A stretch of DNA of 64,000 nt, from positions 3,504 to 67,503 of the forward strand of contig QWJG01000003.1 in the NCBI GenBank assembly GCA_009391845.1, written 5' to 3'. Made by a program: the position numbers and the translations under genes. Position 1 is the first letter of the stretch, and the number at the start of each line of letters is the position of its first letter. This document shows, in pieces, positions 36,455 through 44,227 of the stretch. Source of the stretch: Chloroflexota bacterium. GTDB lineage: Bacteria; Chloroflexota; Dehalococcoidia; UBA2979. A model generated the notes under the pieces. That model worked only from the letters and a program-made list of their open reading frames with translations, was not told the DNA's origin and ran no database searches.

Positions 36455-37215
36455 CAACCACTGCCGGACCGATGATCGAGGTGCGCGGCGTCAACCGCGC
36501 GTTCCACACGGCGGGGACGACGGTCCAAGCGGTGCGCGACGTGTCGTTCGACGTCGGGCGAGGCGAGTTTCTGGCGATCATCGGGCGATCCGGGTCGGGT
36601 AAGACGACGCTGCTGAACCTGATCGCCGGCCTCGATAAGCCGGACAGCGGCGAGGTGCTGGTCAACGGCGCCGACATCACCCGCTACGGCGATCGCGAGA
36701 TGACGCAGTTCAGGCGGCACACGATCGGGTTCGTGTTCCAGTCGTTCGGCCTGCTGCCGCTGCTGTCCGCCGCCGAGAACGTGGAGCTGGCGCTGCGCAT
36801 CGCGGGGGCCGGGCTGCGCGAGCGCGGGCGACGGACGGACGAGCTGCTGCAGCAGGTCGGCCTGTCACACCGCTCCGGCCACCGCCCGTACGAGCTGTCC
36901 GGCGGTGAGCAGCAACGGGTGGCGGTGGCGCGGGCGCTGGCGAACGAGCCGCCGTTGCTGATCGCCGATGAGCCAACCGGTGAACTGGACTCGACGACCG
37001 GCGCCCAGATCTTCCAACTACTGCGGGACGTGGCCGCCTCCGGAGTGACCGTGGTGACGGCGACCCACGATCCGTTCGTAATCGAACACGTCGACCGCGT
37101 CGTCGAGATGGCGGACGGGTCGGTGACCGCGGCAGCCGCCACCCCGCGCGCCTCGCTGGCGACCACGACGCCACGGCGCGGGACTCCGCCAAGGCGGCCA
37201 TTCGCGGGGCGCTGA
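36451..37215 (+). CDS. ABC transporter ATP-binding protein (LolD/MacB type)
   Basis: A 254-residue ATPase with Walker A GRSGSGKTT, Q-loop FQSFGLLPL, signature LSGGEQQRVAVARAL, Walker B LLIADEPTGELDS and H-loop ATHDPF. The ATG at 36451 overlaps the TGA of the preceding ATPase. Two different ATPases next to one double-core permease suggest a heterodimeric motor. The last ~25 residues are Thr/Pro/Arg rich and not conserved. Confidence 0.9.
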   Translation: MTTTAGPMIEVRGVNRAFHTAGTTVQAVRDVSFDVGRGEFLAIIGRSGSGKTTLLNLIAGLDKPDSGEVLVNGADITRYGDREMTQFRRHTIGFVFQSFGLLPLLSAAENVELALRIAGAGLRERGRRTDELLQQVGLSHRSGHRPYELSGGEQQRVAVARALANEPPLLIADEPTGELDSTTGAQIFQLLRDVAASGVTVVTATHDPFVIEHVDRVVEMADGSVTAAAATPRASLATTTPRRGTPPRRPFAGR

Positions 37216-37216
37216 G

Positions 37217-37786
37217 ATGCCGATCGTTCACACCATCGCAGCACGCTGGCGCCCCGAGGCGGATCCGAGCGCGATCGATCGCGCGATGGCGGCCGCGCGC
37301 GACCTCGCGGGTGCGCCCGGCGTCGAGGCCACGCACGCGGGCTGTTCCGCGTCGCACCTGGTGGCTGCGGTGTGGCTCCCGGAGGCGAGCGCGCTTGAGC
37401 CGTTCGCGGCCTCGGCGTTACACATGACGTTCGTGATGCGAGGATTGGCGCCGGTGGTCGCGGGCATGTGGAGCGTGTCGATCAGTACCGACGAGGCGGC
37501 GCCCGCCCTCGTCGACCCCGTCGCGATCTGGGCGTTCGCGGTCCCCGAGGCCGAGGGGGTCTTCGAGTGGCAGATCCGACGGCAGCTCGAAGCGGTTCGC
37601 GCGCTACCGGGCCAGGCATGGGCGGGACCGACCGTCGAGGAGCGCGAACGCTATCGCGCCGGTGGCGTCGTGTTGTTGGGGCCTGACGAACTCGACAGTT
37701 TTGACGGGGCCGCGCGGACGGTCGCACTCGATACGCTGAACCTCGAGACTGCGTTTGCGCCGATCGAGGATGGGACGCCGCCGTGA
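37217..37786 (+). CDS. Hypothetical protein with Dabb-like barrel features
   Basis: A 189-residue protein. The first half (MPIVHTIAARWRPEADPSAI..., then AVWLPEASALEPFAAS and MWSVSI) follows the pattern of stress-responsive Dabb dimeric alpha/beta-barrel domains. The second half (about 95-185) may be a divergent repeat (IWAFAVPEAEGVFEWQIRRQL). No catalytic motif is visible. The ATG starts one base after the ATPase stop and the end overlaps the nuclease start, so it belongs to the operon. Function unknown. Confidence 0.65.
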   Translation: MPIVHTIAARWRPEADPSAIDRAMAAARDLAGAPGVEATHAGCSASHLVAAVWLPEASALEPFAASALHMTFVMRGLAPVVAGMWSVSISTDEAAPALVDPVAIWAFAVPEAEGVFEWQIRRQLEAVRALPGQAWAGPTVEERERYRAGGVVLLGPDELDSFDGAARTVALDTLNLETAFAPIEDGTPP

Positions 37787-38406
37787 CCTCGAACCGCCCT
37801 GAACCGCCGCCACCATTGCACTCGGACCACCATTCGCGGACGCGCCCAACGCGTCGTCGCGCGCTACCACGGTCGAACCGGCAACTCGAGCGACGGCGCG
37901 CCGCGCTGAGCAAGTGGACGCTGATCTTCGGTGTGCTGGTTGGCGTGTCCGCGATCGGGGCGGCGCTGATGGCACGCGACGACGGTCCGGCGCCACTGGA
38001 AGCGACGGATCTGGTCGCCCCGAGCAGCGCCGTACCGGTGCAGGTGGCCGAGATCGTCGACGGCGACACCCTGCATGTGGTGGCGGTGGACGGCACCGAG
38101 TTGACGGTGCGCCTGTTCGGCGTCGACACCCCCGAGCGCGGTGAGGCCTGCTACGCAGAGGCGACCGCGCGCCTGGCGGCCCTGGCCGGCAGCGAAGTGC
38201 TGCTGTTGCCCGACGTCCGACTCGAGGATCGCGGGGGCCGGGCGCTGCGTTACGTCTTCACCGCCGAGGGCGCATCGATCGACGCCGCGCTGGTGGACGA
38301 AGGCCTCGCGGTCGCCTGGCGCGACGACGGAGCGTACCGGGATCAGATTGTCGCGTTGGAAGACACCGCGCGATCAGCGGGCACCGGCTGCCTCTGGGGC
38401 GGCTAG
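37783..38406 (+). CDS. Membrane-anchored thermonuclease-family (SNase) protein
   Basis: A 207-residue protein: basic cytoplasmic N-terminus, one membrane helix (about residues 45-63, LIFGVLVGVSAIGAALMA), then an SNase domain. The core motifs VDGDTLHVVAVDG, VRLFGVDTPERGEACY and EDRGGRALRYVF carry the usual Asp, Arg and Glu positions, so the nuclease fold and probably activity outside the membrane are expected. The GTG at 37783 overlaps the preceding stop (GTGA). Its TAG shares a CTAG with the stop of the convergent lipoprotein gene. Confidence 0.85.
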   Translation: MTSNRPEPPPPLHSDHHSRTRPTRRRALPRSNRQLERRRAALSKWTLIFGVLVGVSAIGAALMARDDGPAPLEATDLVAPSSAVPVQVAEIVDGDTLHVVAVDGTELTVRLFGVDTPERGEACYAEATARLAALAGSEVLLLPDVRLEDRGGRALRYVFTAEGASIDAALVDEGLAVAWRDDGAYRDQIVALEDTARSAGTGCLWGG

Positions 38407-39188
38407 CGGCTGTGTGACCCGGGTACCTCGGACGCCGTGAGGCGGAAGATCAGATCGCCGTTGTCCCACTGCAGGAGCTGGTGCGGCGCCTCCACGTTGA
38501 TCCAGGCGCTGCGGATCGCGCGACCATTGCGGACGATCACGCGCCATGCCTCGAAGCTGCCGGCGGGGACCTCGATCGTTTCGCGAGCCGGGGTCTGCAC
38601 GTTGACGGTCTGCTGTTTCCGTTCGATCGGGTTCATGGAGACGTAGTTGAGATCCAGCTCCTCGTTGAAGTCGAGGCTGCGCCAGAGCCAGAGCGATGAC
38701 TCGTTGTCGTAGTAGTTGTCGCGCAGGCGCAGCTCGTTCGTGCGGAGCTTGCCGTTGGAGTCGCGGGTGACCGTGAGCAGATCCTCCTCGCCGCCCGTCG
38801 CGTAGCTCCAGTCGTAGGAGTCGACATTCGCGAGGCCATCATCACCCTCGTGCTCGGCGGCGCGGATCGCGCCGAAGGGCGCCAGCGTCGCGGCATCGAC
38901 CGCGAGGCTGATGAGGTCCGTCGGGGCGTTGCGCCCGTCCTCGGCGAGCCCTTCGAAGCGCTGTTCGAGGATCCAGCGCGTGCCCTCGAGGCGTGTCGTG
39001 AGTTCGCCGTCGCCGACCAGGGTGCCCTCGATGTCCACGAGTTCGTAGGAGTAGTGCTCACCGTCGACGAACGGGACCTGCGCGACGATCGGCGAGGTCT
39101 TTGCGCTGGGCGTGACGGAGCCACAGGCGGCGCCGAGCGTGAGCAGGACCGCGCCGAGCGCGAACAGCGGAATGGTGTGTCGGTTGAT
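38403..39188 (-). CDS. DUF3108-like lipoprotein (start codon non-standard or uncertain)
   Basis: About 261 residues. The frame opens with INRHTIPLFALGAVLLTLGAAC, a clear lipoprotein signal with lipobox LGAAC, and continues to a beta-rich domain containing RLRDNYYDNESSLWLWRSL and ETIEVPAGSFEAWRVIV, which resembles DUF3108-type outer-layer proteins. No ATG, GTG or TTG precedes the signal peptide in this frame. An ATC at 39188, five bases after the aldolase stop, is the best candidate; the first GTG, at 39038, would drop the whole signal. Coupled to the aldolase gene. Function unknown. Confidence 0.65.
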   Translation of the reverse strand: MNRHTIPLFALGAVLLTLGAACGSVTPSAKTSPIVAQVPFVDGEHYSYELVDIEGTLVGDGELTTRLEGTRWILEQRFEGLAEDGRNAPTDLISLAVDAATLAPFGAIRAAEHEGDDGLANVDSYDWSYATGGEEDLLTVTRDSNGKLRTNELRLRDNYYDNESSLWLWRSLDFNEELDLNYVSMNPIERKQQTVNVQTPARETIEVPAGSFEAWRVIVRNGRAIRSAWINVEAPHQLLQWDNGDLIFRLTASEVPGSHSR

Positions 39189-39193
39189 GGCCG

Positions 39194-40228
39194 CTATCCG
39201 CCGGTCATCCCGGCGACGACCTCGCCGATAATCGAGAGCGCCTCGTCGATCTGCGCGGTGGTGACGTCCAGGTGCGTGACCATGCGGATGCGGTCGGGCG
39301 TCCCCGTGCTGAGCACGCCACGCTCGCGCAGCGCGGCCTGGAGCGCGCGTCCATCGATGCCGCGTGGCTCGAAGAAGACCATGTTCGTGCCGACGGAGTC
39401 GGGATCGAGGTCAATGCCGGGCAGCGCGGCCAGACCGTCCGCGAGCCGGCGGGCGTTGGCGTGATCCTCGGCCAGCCGCTCGACGTGGTTGTCGAGGGCG
39501 TACAGCGCGGCAGCGGCGAGCAGACCGGACTGGCGCATGCCGCCACCGACCTGGCGGCGAAGCGGGCGCGCTCGCGCGATGAAATCGGCGGGGCCGGTGA
39601 GCACCGAGCCGACCGGAGCACCGAGGCCCTTCGAGAAGCAGAACGAAATCGTGTCGGCCGAGGCGACGAGGCTGGCGGCATCCGTCTCCAGCGCAGCGGC
39701 GGCATTGAAGATGCGTGCGCCATCCACGTGCACGGCGGCACCGGCGGCGTGAGCGACCTCGGCGATGTCGCGCATCTCCTGTGCGGGGATGGCGGCGCCG
39801 CCGCAGCGGTTCTGGGTGTTCTCCAGGCAGACCACGGTGGTACGTGGCGTGCCGATCCGGATGACCGACGCGACCGCTGCGGGATCGATGTGGCCGCCGC
39901 TGTCGTTGATCACGGCGCGGAGGCTGATGCCGCCGAGGGCCGGCGCACCGACGCCTTCGTAGTGGAGGATATGGGACTCGGAACCGACGATCGCCTCGTC
40001 GCCGCGCCCGCAGTGGGTGAGCAGCGCGACGAGGTTCGCCATCGTTCCGCTCGGCACGAACATCGCCGCTTCTTTGCCGACGGCGCGAGCGGCCGCGGCT
40101 TCGAGCGCTTTGACACTGGGGTCGTCACCGAGCACGTCGTCGCCGACCTCGGCGCTGGTCATCGCCGCGAGCATCGCGGGGACGGGGCGCGTAACGGTGT
40201 CAGATCGCAGGTCGATCAGGTTGGGCAT
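39194..40228 (-). CDS. Low-specificity L-threonine aldolase
   Basis: A 344-residue fold type I PLP enzyme splitting threonine or allo-threonine into glycine and acetaldehyde. It shows the N-terminus DLRSDTVTRPVPAM, EVGDDVLGDDPSVKALE, PSGTMANLVAL, the cofactor Asp/Arg in VHVDGARIFNAA, and the PLP-lysine motif FCFSKGLGAPVGS (about residue 200). MRQSGLLAAA is also typical. It starts with ATG at 40228 and is followed by the lipoprotein frame. Confidence 0.92.
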   Translation of the reverse strand: MPNLIDLRSDTVTRPVPAMLAAMTSAEVGDDVLGDDPSVKALEAAAARAVGKEAAMFVPSGTMANLVALLTHCGRGDEAIVGSESHILHYEGVGAPALGGISLRAVINDSGGHIDPAAVASVIRIGTPRTTVVCLENTQNRCGGAAIPAQEMRDIAEVAHAAGAAVHVDGARIFNAAAALETDAASLVASADTISFCFSKGLGAPVGSVLTGPADFIARARPLRRQVGGGMRQSGLLAAAALYALDNHVERLAEDHANARRLADGLAALPGIDLDPDSVGTNMVFFEPRGIDGRALQAALRERGVLSTGTPDRIRMVTHLDVTTAQIDEALSIIGEVVAGMTGG

Positions 40229-40315
40229 CGAGGGCTCCGCAGTGGCGAATCGGGACGAGAATCGGAGCGTAGCAGAGAGCGTTCTCAGAGACTCAAGCAG
40301 GACCCACCGGGGCGA

Positions 40316-40762
40316 CTAGACCAGGTCGTCGCGCTCCCAGATGGTCTCCCAGCCCTCGCCGCCGCGGATGGCGCCGACCAGTTCCGTCTGCTCGAGTTGG
40401 AACGCCTCGGTGAAGGCCTCGTTCACCTGCTGCACCGCCGGGACGCCGCCGAGTTCGAAGAATCGCTCCTCAAGACGTTTCCAGAGGCCGACGTTCTTCA
40501 GTACCTGGACGCTCTGGCGCCACTGGAAGACCGTGATCTGCTCGGGGGCAGGCATGCCGGGCCGGGCCTGCTCCAGGTAGCGGTACCGCTCGCGCCCGGA
40601 GGTGACCGGCGGCACGACCTGGATGAAGACCTCGCCACCGTTGTTCTGGCGGGCGTCGACAAGCAGCCGCTGCTCAATGCGATCGAAGCGAATGACGAAC
40701 ACGTCAGCGTCGTCGATCACCTCTTGCAGCGCTGCGAGATTGATCTCGTAGTCGGCATCCAT
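40316..40762 (-). CDS. Conserved-looking hypothetical protein
   Basis: A 148-residue, mostly soluble protein of mixed alpha/beta character with regular codon use. It contains VFVIRFDRIEQRLLVDAR and PEQITVFQWRQSVQVLKN but no motif I recognise. Start ATG at 40762, with TAAGAT 7 bases upstream and no Shine-Dalgarno, so probably a single-gene leaderless transcript. No signal peptide or membrane helix. Confidence 0.6.
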   Translation of the reverse strand: MDADYEINLAALQEVIDDADVFVIRFDRIEQRLLVDARQNNGGEVFIQVVPPVTSGRERYRYLEQARPGMPAPEQITVFQWRQSVQVLKNVGLWKRLEERFFELGGVPAVQQVNEAFTEAFQLEQTELVGAIRGGEGWETIWERDDLV

Positions 40763-40769
40763 GGCCGTG

Positions 40770-40775
40770 ATCTTA
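40770..40775 (-). promoter_or_regulatory. Candidate -10 element (TAAGAT), leaderless type
   Basis: TAAGAT on the minus strand, seven bases, then the ATG at 40762. Confidence 0.45.
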
Positions 40776-40830
40776 CCTCAGGTGGGGTAGGCAAGCGCCA
40801 GTGCTCGCGGTCGGGATTTCAGGATGGACG

Positions 40831-41646
40831 TCAGCGGATCTGGTAGGTCCGTTCGAGAAACGGGATGTTGATCAGGCCAGCCATCTGCATCCCGAAGACG
40901 ATCAGGACCACTCCACCGATGCGGGTGAGCAGCTCGAGCTGTTGCTGGACGGAGTTCCCAATCAACCCGACCGAAGCGCCGATGAACGCAAAGACGAGGG
41001 TGAAGCCGACGACGAAGGCGAGCGAGTGCGCAATCACCCGTCGCCGAGTACCGGCGGTCTGATCACTGCCGACGACCGCCTCGCCGGCGATGTTCACGAG
41101 GTACGCCGGCACCAGCGGCAGCACGCAGGGCGAGAGGAACGAAACGGTGCCGCCGAAGAAGGCGATCAACGGCCCGAGGCCGCCGTCGATGTTGTTCGAC
41201 AGGTCCTCTTCCACGGATGACGTCTGATCGAAGAAGAAACCGAAGCCCTGGAAGTATTGGTTGAGGCGCGCGAACTCGCCCAGGAACATGAGCGTGCCGA
41301 CGCCGATGAAGATCGCCCCGCTGACGACCATCAGCTTGCCCATGTGCGGCTGCAGCTTGCGCAATCGCGGCGAGATCCAGCCGAAGAACCCCGCGAAGGC
41401 GATGAACCACATCCCGAGGCCCAGCGAATAGAAGGTGAGCAACAGCGCACCCTGGCCGGCCGTGCCGGAGGTGGCCGCGAGCGTGAGGACAACGCCGAGG
41501 ATCGGCCCGATACAGGGCGACCACGCGACGGAGAACGCCGCGCCGAACGCGAATGAGCGGGGATAGCCCTGGCGCACGATGCCGAAGCGTCGTCCCTCGC
41601 GCGGTGGCGCAGTGGGTGGCGCGGTGGGCGGTACGGAGGTTGCCAC
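40831..41646 (-). CDS. CcdA-type thiol-disulfide membrane transporter with its halves in reversed order
   Basis: A 271-residue protein with about six membrane helices related to CcdA/DsbD-beta, which pass electrons across the membrane for cytochrome c maturation. Normal CcdA begins with the half containing SPCVLPLVP and ends with the half containing SPCIGPILG. Here the order is swapped: SVAWSPCIGPILGVVLTLAA comes first (about residues 38-57), ending with FLGEFARL, and SFLSPCVLPLVPAYLVNIAG follows (about 155-175), ending IPFLERTYQIR. Both redox cysteines and flanking prolines are intact, so the gene is probably functional. The GTG start at 41646 follows GAGGGG. The breakpoints fall in the usual linker and at the usual termini, as expected for circular permutation. 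No thioredoxin partner gene is adjacent. Confidence 0.85.
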   Translation of the reverse strand: MATSVPPTAPPTAPPREGRRFGIVRQGYPRSFAFGAAFSVAWSPCIGPILGVVLTLAATSGTAGQGALLLTFYSLGLGMWFIAFAGFFGWISPRLRKLQPHMGKLMVVSGAIFIGVGTLMFLGEFARLNQYFQGFGFFFDQTSSVEEDLSNNIDGGLGPLIAFFGGTVSFLSPCVLPLVPAYLVNIAGEAVVGSDQTAGTRRRVIAHSLAFVVGFTLVFAFIGASVGLIGNSVQQQLELLTRIGGVVLIVFGMQMAGLINIPFLERTYQIR

Positions 41647-41767
41647 GTGCGATCCCCTCAGCGATCGGCGGTGGGAGCACCGACGGATTCGCTCTTGAGA
41701 TTGTCGGGCGAACTGGGATCGATGCGCGTGAGGAGGGTCACCGAGGTGGCCGCGAATCCTCGAGGGC

Positions 41768-41965
41768 TCACGCCTCGACGCCGAGCAGGGCGCGCCGCGC
41801 CGCGTCGTAGCGCTCCTTGCTGCGCTCTTCGCGACCGAGCAGCCCCTTGATCTGATCTGGGGGGATCCGCTCGCCATCGAGGAGCAGCGCGTGCAGCCGT
41901 TCGAGCTGCTGCTGCCAGCGCTCGAGGGCCTCGCGGTACTCCTGCTTCTGCTCGTCGGTTGCCAT
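41768..41965 (-). CDS. Small helical hypothetical protein
   Basis: A 65-residue, charged, helix-rich protein (begins MATDEQKQEYREALERW, then LLDGERIPPDQIKGLLGREE). No cysteine, signal or membrane segment. The ATG has TAGACT exactly 6 bases upstream, the same arrangement as hisS and prfA, which supports its being a real gene. It precedes the permuted ccdA by about 120 bases. Function unknown. Confidence 0.6.
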   Translation of the reverse strand: MATDEQKQEYREALERWQQQLERLHALLLDGERIPPDQIKGLLGREERSKERYDAARRALLGVEA

Positions 41966-41971
41966 GAAGCG

Positions 41972-41977
41972 AGTCTA
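41972..41977 (-). promoter_or_regulatory. Candidate -10 element (TAGACT), leaderless type
   Basis: TAGACT, six bases, then the ATG at 41965 on the minus strand. Confidence 0.5.
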
Positions 41978-42178
41978 GCAACGTGCGGAGTCGGGATCGC
42001 GCGCGGTTCGCGTGCGGATCACGTCGGACGGCATCACGTTCGTGGGGTGTTGATGCCTACTTCGGTCTTGTGGATATCACACCCCCTTTGCTTGGATAAC
42101 CTGATAAAGTGTCGCCTCGTGGCCAAGGAATAGGCCGAGTTCCCGGCATGGAGTGCCAGGCGGGGAAAGGGAACTCAG

Positions 42179-42427
42179 ATGACGAGCCCAGCACTTGATC
42201 GCTTTGTTGGTCGACCGCCGGTCATCGGACCGTCGCTTCCGGACTTCCACGACAGTCCGCCGTTTCCGGTCACGATCAGCCGGATGCCTGAGAACGAACG
42301 ACGACTGCCGGACCCGAAGCTGATGGCAGTGGCGGGTGTCCAGTGGGAGCACGTCGCAGCAGGCGCGCTCGCCGGCTTCGGCGCCGGCTTCGCGTGGGCG
42401 CTCGCCCTCGTGGTGCTCGCGCCCTAG
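42179..42427 (+). CDS. Small hypothetical protein with C-terminal membrane helix
   Basis: An 82-residue open frame. A proline-rich N-terminal half (RFVGRPPVIGPSLPDFH) is followed by a likely membrane helix at the end (about residues 58-81, HVAAGALAGFGAGFAWALAL). GGGAA lies about 7 bases before the ATG. No family recognised. It is followed by two palindromes and the tRNA gene. The 213-base gap before it has AT-richer stretches (TTGCTT, GATAAAG) but no convincing promoter. Confidence 0.45.
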   Translation: MTSPALDRFVGRPPVIGPSLPDFHDSPPFPVTISRMPENERRLPDPKLMAVAGVQWEHVAAGALAGFGAGFAWALALVVLAP

Positions 42428-42445
42428 TCCCAAGCGGAAGTCCAA

Positions 42446-42469
42446 CGCGGGCCGCGATCGCGGCCCGCG
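42446..42469. repeat. Perfect 24-bp GC palindrome
   Basis: Two 12-base arms with no spacer (centre at 42457/42458), all G/C apart from a central AT. It lies just after the small membrane protein gene. It could be a terminator-like hairpin or a protein-binding dyad. Confidence 0.6.
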
Positions 42470-42505
42470 CGCAGCACTCAACGATCGAACACGGCGGCAG
42501 ATCAG

Positions 42506-42531
42506 CACGGGCTCCCCGCGGGGAGCCCGTG
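42506..42531. terminator. 12-bp stem-loop between the small ORF and tRNA-Glu
   Basis: Arms 42506-42517 and 42520-42531 with a 2-base spacer. It is placed where both the plus-strand small gene and the minus-strand tRNA transcript must end, so a bidirectional terminator is likely although no T-run is present. Confidence 0.5.
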
Positions 42532-42545
42532 TGTTCGAGTGCGGG

Positions 42546-42622
42546 TGGTAGCGCATACGGGATTCGAACCCGTGATCTCCGCCTTGAGAGGGCGGTGTCC
42601 TAGGCCGCTAGACGAATGCGCC
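42546..42622 (-). tRNA. tRNA-Glu (anticodon CUC), CCA encoded
   Basis: On the minus strand the gene starts GGCGCAT and ends ATGCGCTA plus CCA. The 7-bp acceptor stem includes a G-U first pair. The D-arm has TCTAGCGGCCTAGGA, the anticodon stem CCGCC/GGCGG encloses CTCTCAA (anticodon CUC), and the T-arm reads ACGGGTTCGAATCCCGT. A TTGCGC-N16-TAGGAT promoter lies just upstream. Confidence 0.95.
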
Positions 42623-42641
42623 GCCGAACAAGACGGCGTTG

Positions 42642-42669
42642 ATCCTAGCGGACAGCGCGGGTGGCGCAA
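42642..42669 (-). promoter_or_regulatory. Promoter of tRNA-Glu
   Basis: TTGCGC (42669-42664), 16-bp spacer and TAGGAT (42647-42642) on the minus strand, about 20 bases before the mature tRNA 5' end. Confidence 0.6.
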
Positions 42670-42754
42670 GTCGGGTATTGCCCGGTCCGGCGCTGGGCTA
42701 GGATGCGCCCATCCAACGACAGGCCAGCGAGCGACAACGACGGAGGGCGGCGCC

Positions 42755-43714
42755 ATGGATCTCGGGATCATGATCGAGGGTCAGGAAGACCTGAACTGGG
42801 ATCTCTGGCGCCGGATCATCCGGGCGACCGAGGACTCCGGGTTCGAGTCGCTGTGGCGCTCCGATCACTTCTTCTCGCTCTCCGGACCGACCGATCGTGA
42901 CGCCCTGGAGACGTTCATCTCCTTCGTGCTGGTCGCCGAGGAATCCAGCCGGATCCGCTTCGGTCCCCTCGTCAGCTCGATGACATTCCGTCACCCCTCC
43001 TTGCTGGCGCGGATGGCGGCACAGATCGATGTGCTCAGCGGCGGCCGCTTCATCCTGGGGATGGGCGCCGGCTGGAACGTCCCGGAGCACGAGGCGTTCG
43101 GGCTCTCGTTCCCGGCGCTCGGCGAGCGGATGGATCGGCTGGAAGAGTGCGTGCAGGTGGTGCAGGCACTCTGGGCCGATGGCCCCGCCACGTTCGAGGG
43201 CAAGCACTACCAGCTCCGCGAGGCGACCTGTTTCCCGAAGCCGGCGCAGTCACCGCTGCCGCTGCTGATCGGCGGACGCGGTGAGCGCCGGACGTTGCGG
43301 ATGGTGGCGCGCTACGCGAACGAGTGGAACGTCGTGGGCGTGGACATCGAGGAGTACCAGCGGCTCGCGGGCGTCCTGGAACGGCACTGCGCCGAGGTCG
43401 GGCGTGACCCCTCGGAGATTCGCCACACCCAGATGTCGGCCCCGATCGTCGGGCGCAACGACGCCGAGGTGAAGGCGCACTTCGCGCGGGTGGCGGAGAA
43501 GATTCCGGCGCTGGCGCAGGGACCCGTCGACGAGACCCTGGCGGGGATGGCGAAGCGTGGCTGGTTGATCGGATCGCCGGCGCAGATCGTCGATGAGCTG
43601 GGTCGCCGCGAGGAGGCCGGGATCACGCGGACGATGCTGCAGCACCACGCGAACGACGACTTCGGCACGGTGGAACTGATCGCCTCGGAGATCCTGCCGC
43701 AGGTACAGCGGTAG
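42755..43714 (+). CDS. LLM-class flavin/F420-dependent oxidoreductase
   Basis: A 319-residue luciferase-like TIM barrel. Typical segments are DLGIMIEGQEDLNWDLWRRI, ESLWRSDHFFSL, RFGPLVSSMTFRHPSLLARMAAQIDVLSGGRF and MGAGWNVPEHEAFG. These proteins use F420 or FMN; SDHFF and the F420-type N-terminus lean towards F420, but this is not decisive. The ATG at 42755 follows GGAGGGCGG. The open frame runs further up through the tRNA gene but that part is not coding. Confidence 0.88.
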   Translation: MDLGIMIEGQEDLNWDLWRRIIRATEDSGFESLWRSDHFFSLSGPTDRDALETFISFVLVAEESSRIRFGPLVSSMTFRHPSLLARMAAQIDVLSGGRFILGMGAGWNVPEHEAFGLSFPALGERMDRLEECVQVVQALWADGPATFEGKHYQLREATCFPKPAQSPLPLLIGGRGERRTLRMVARYANEWNVVGVDIEEYQRLAGVLERHCAEVGRDPSEIRHTQMSAPIVGRNDAEVKAHFARVAEKIPALAQGPVDETLAGMAKRGWLIGSPAQIVDELGRREEAGITRTMLQHHANDDFGTVELIASEILPQVQR

Positions 43715-43739
43715 TAGCCATAACGCCGAACGCGTCGGC

Positions 43740-44168
43740 TCAACCGGCGGCGTCTCGCGCGAGCAGCTTGCCGATCGTCCGCACGTGCGTCCGCAGATGG
43801 GCGAGGTTGCGTCCGAGCGCGCGCTCCGTGTCCTCGGCGCCATCCAGTGCGCCGCGCACCGCCTCGTGCACTGCGTCCCAGGCCGTGAGCACTTGCTCGA
43901 GGTCGGTCGTCGGATCGGTGCCGACGCCTGAGCGGCGCGGGCGTCCGTTGTTGGCCATCCCGATCGGGCTGTAGGCGAAATCATCGAGGTAGCTCCGCGC
44001 CAGGTGCAGCTGTTCGGCATAGAGCAGGTGGCGCACGTTCTCGACGATCGACCACTCCTCGGGTGTCGGTCTCGTCGCAAGCGACTCGCGTGGCCGCGCC
44101 CGGAGATCGGCGTAAAGCCCACTTCTGAGCTGGTCAATCCGGGCGAGGAGTTCCGTGGACTGACTCAT
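43740..44168 (-). CDS. DinB-family protein
   Basis: A 142-residue four-helix bundle of the DinB/YfiT-like superfamily. The first metal-type His lies in WSIVENVRHLLYAEQLHLARS (about residues 39-58), and further His residues are in LAHLRTHVRTIGKL near the C-terminus. Members bind a metal and often act as thiol-dependent transferases; the substrate here is unknown. The ATG at 44168 is chosen for GGGAGG 5 bases upstream. The gene sits convergent to the LLM gene. Confidence 0.75.
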   Translation of the reverse strand: MSQSTELLARIDQLRSGLYADLRARPRESLATRPTPEEWSIVENVRHLLYAEQLHLARSYLDDFAYSPIGMANNGRPRRSGVGTDPTTDLEQVLTAWDAVHEAVRGALDGAEDTERALGRNLAHLRTHVRTIGKLLARDAAG

Positions 44169-44227
44169 CGCGCCTCCCCCTGCCGATGGTGCCGTGCTCC
44201 GGCGTCGACCAGCCTCCGAGGACGGCG

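Noticed and set aside
41647..41767. A possible missing CcdA half upstream of the permuted gene
   Set aside because: Neither strand encodes a hydrophobic segment or SPC motif here, so no duplicate half remains.
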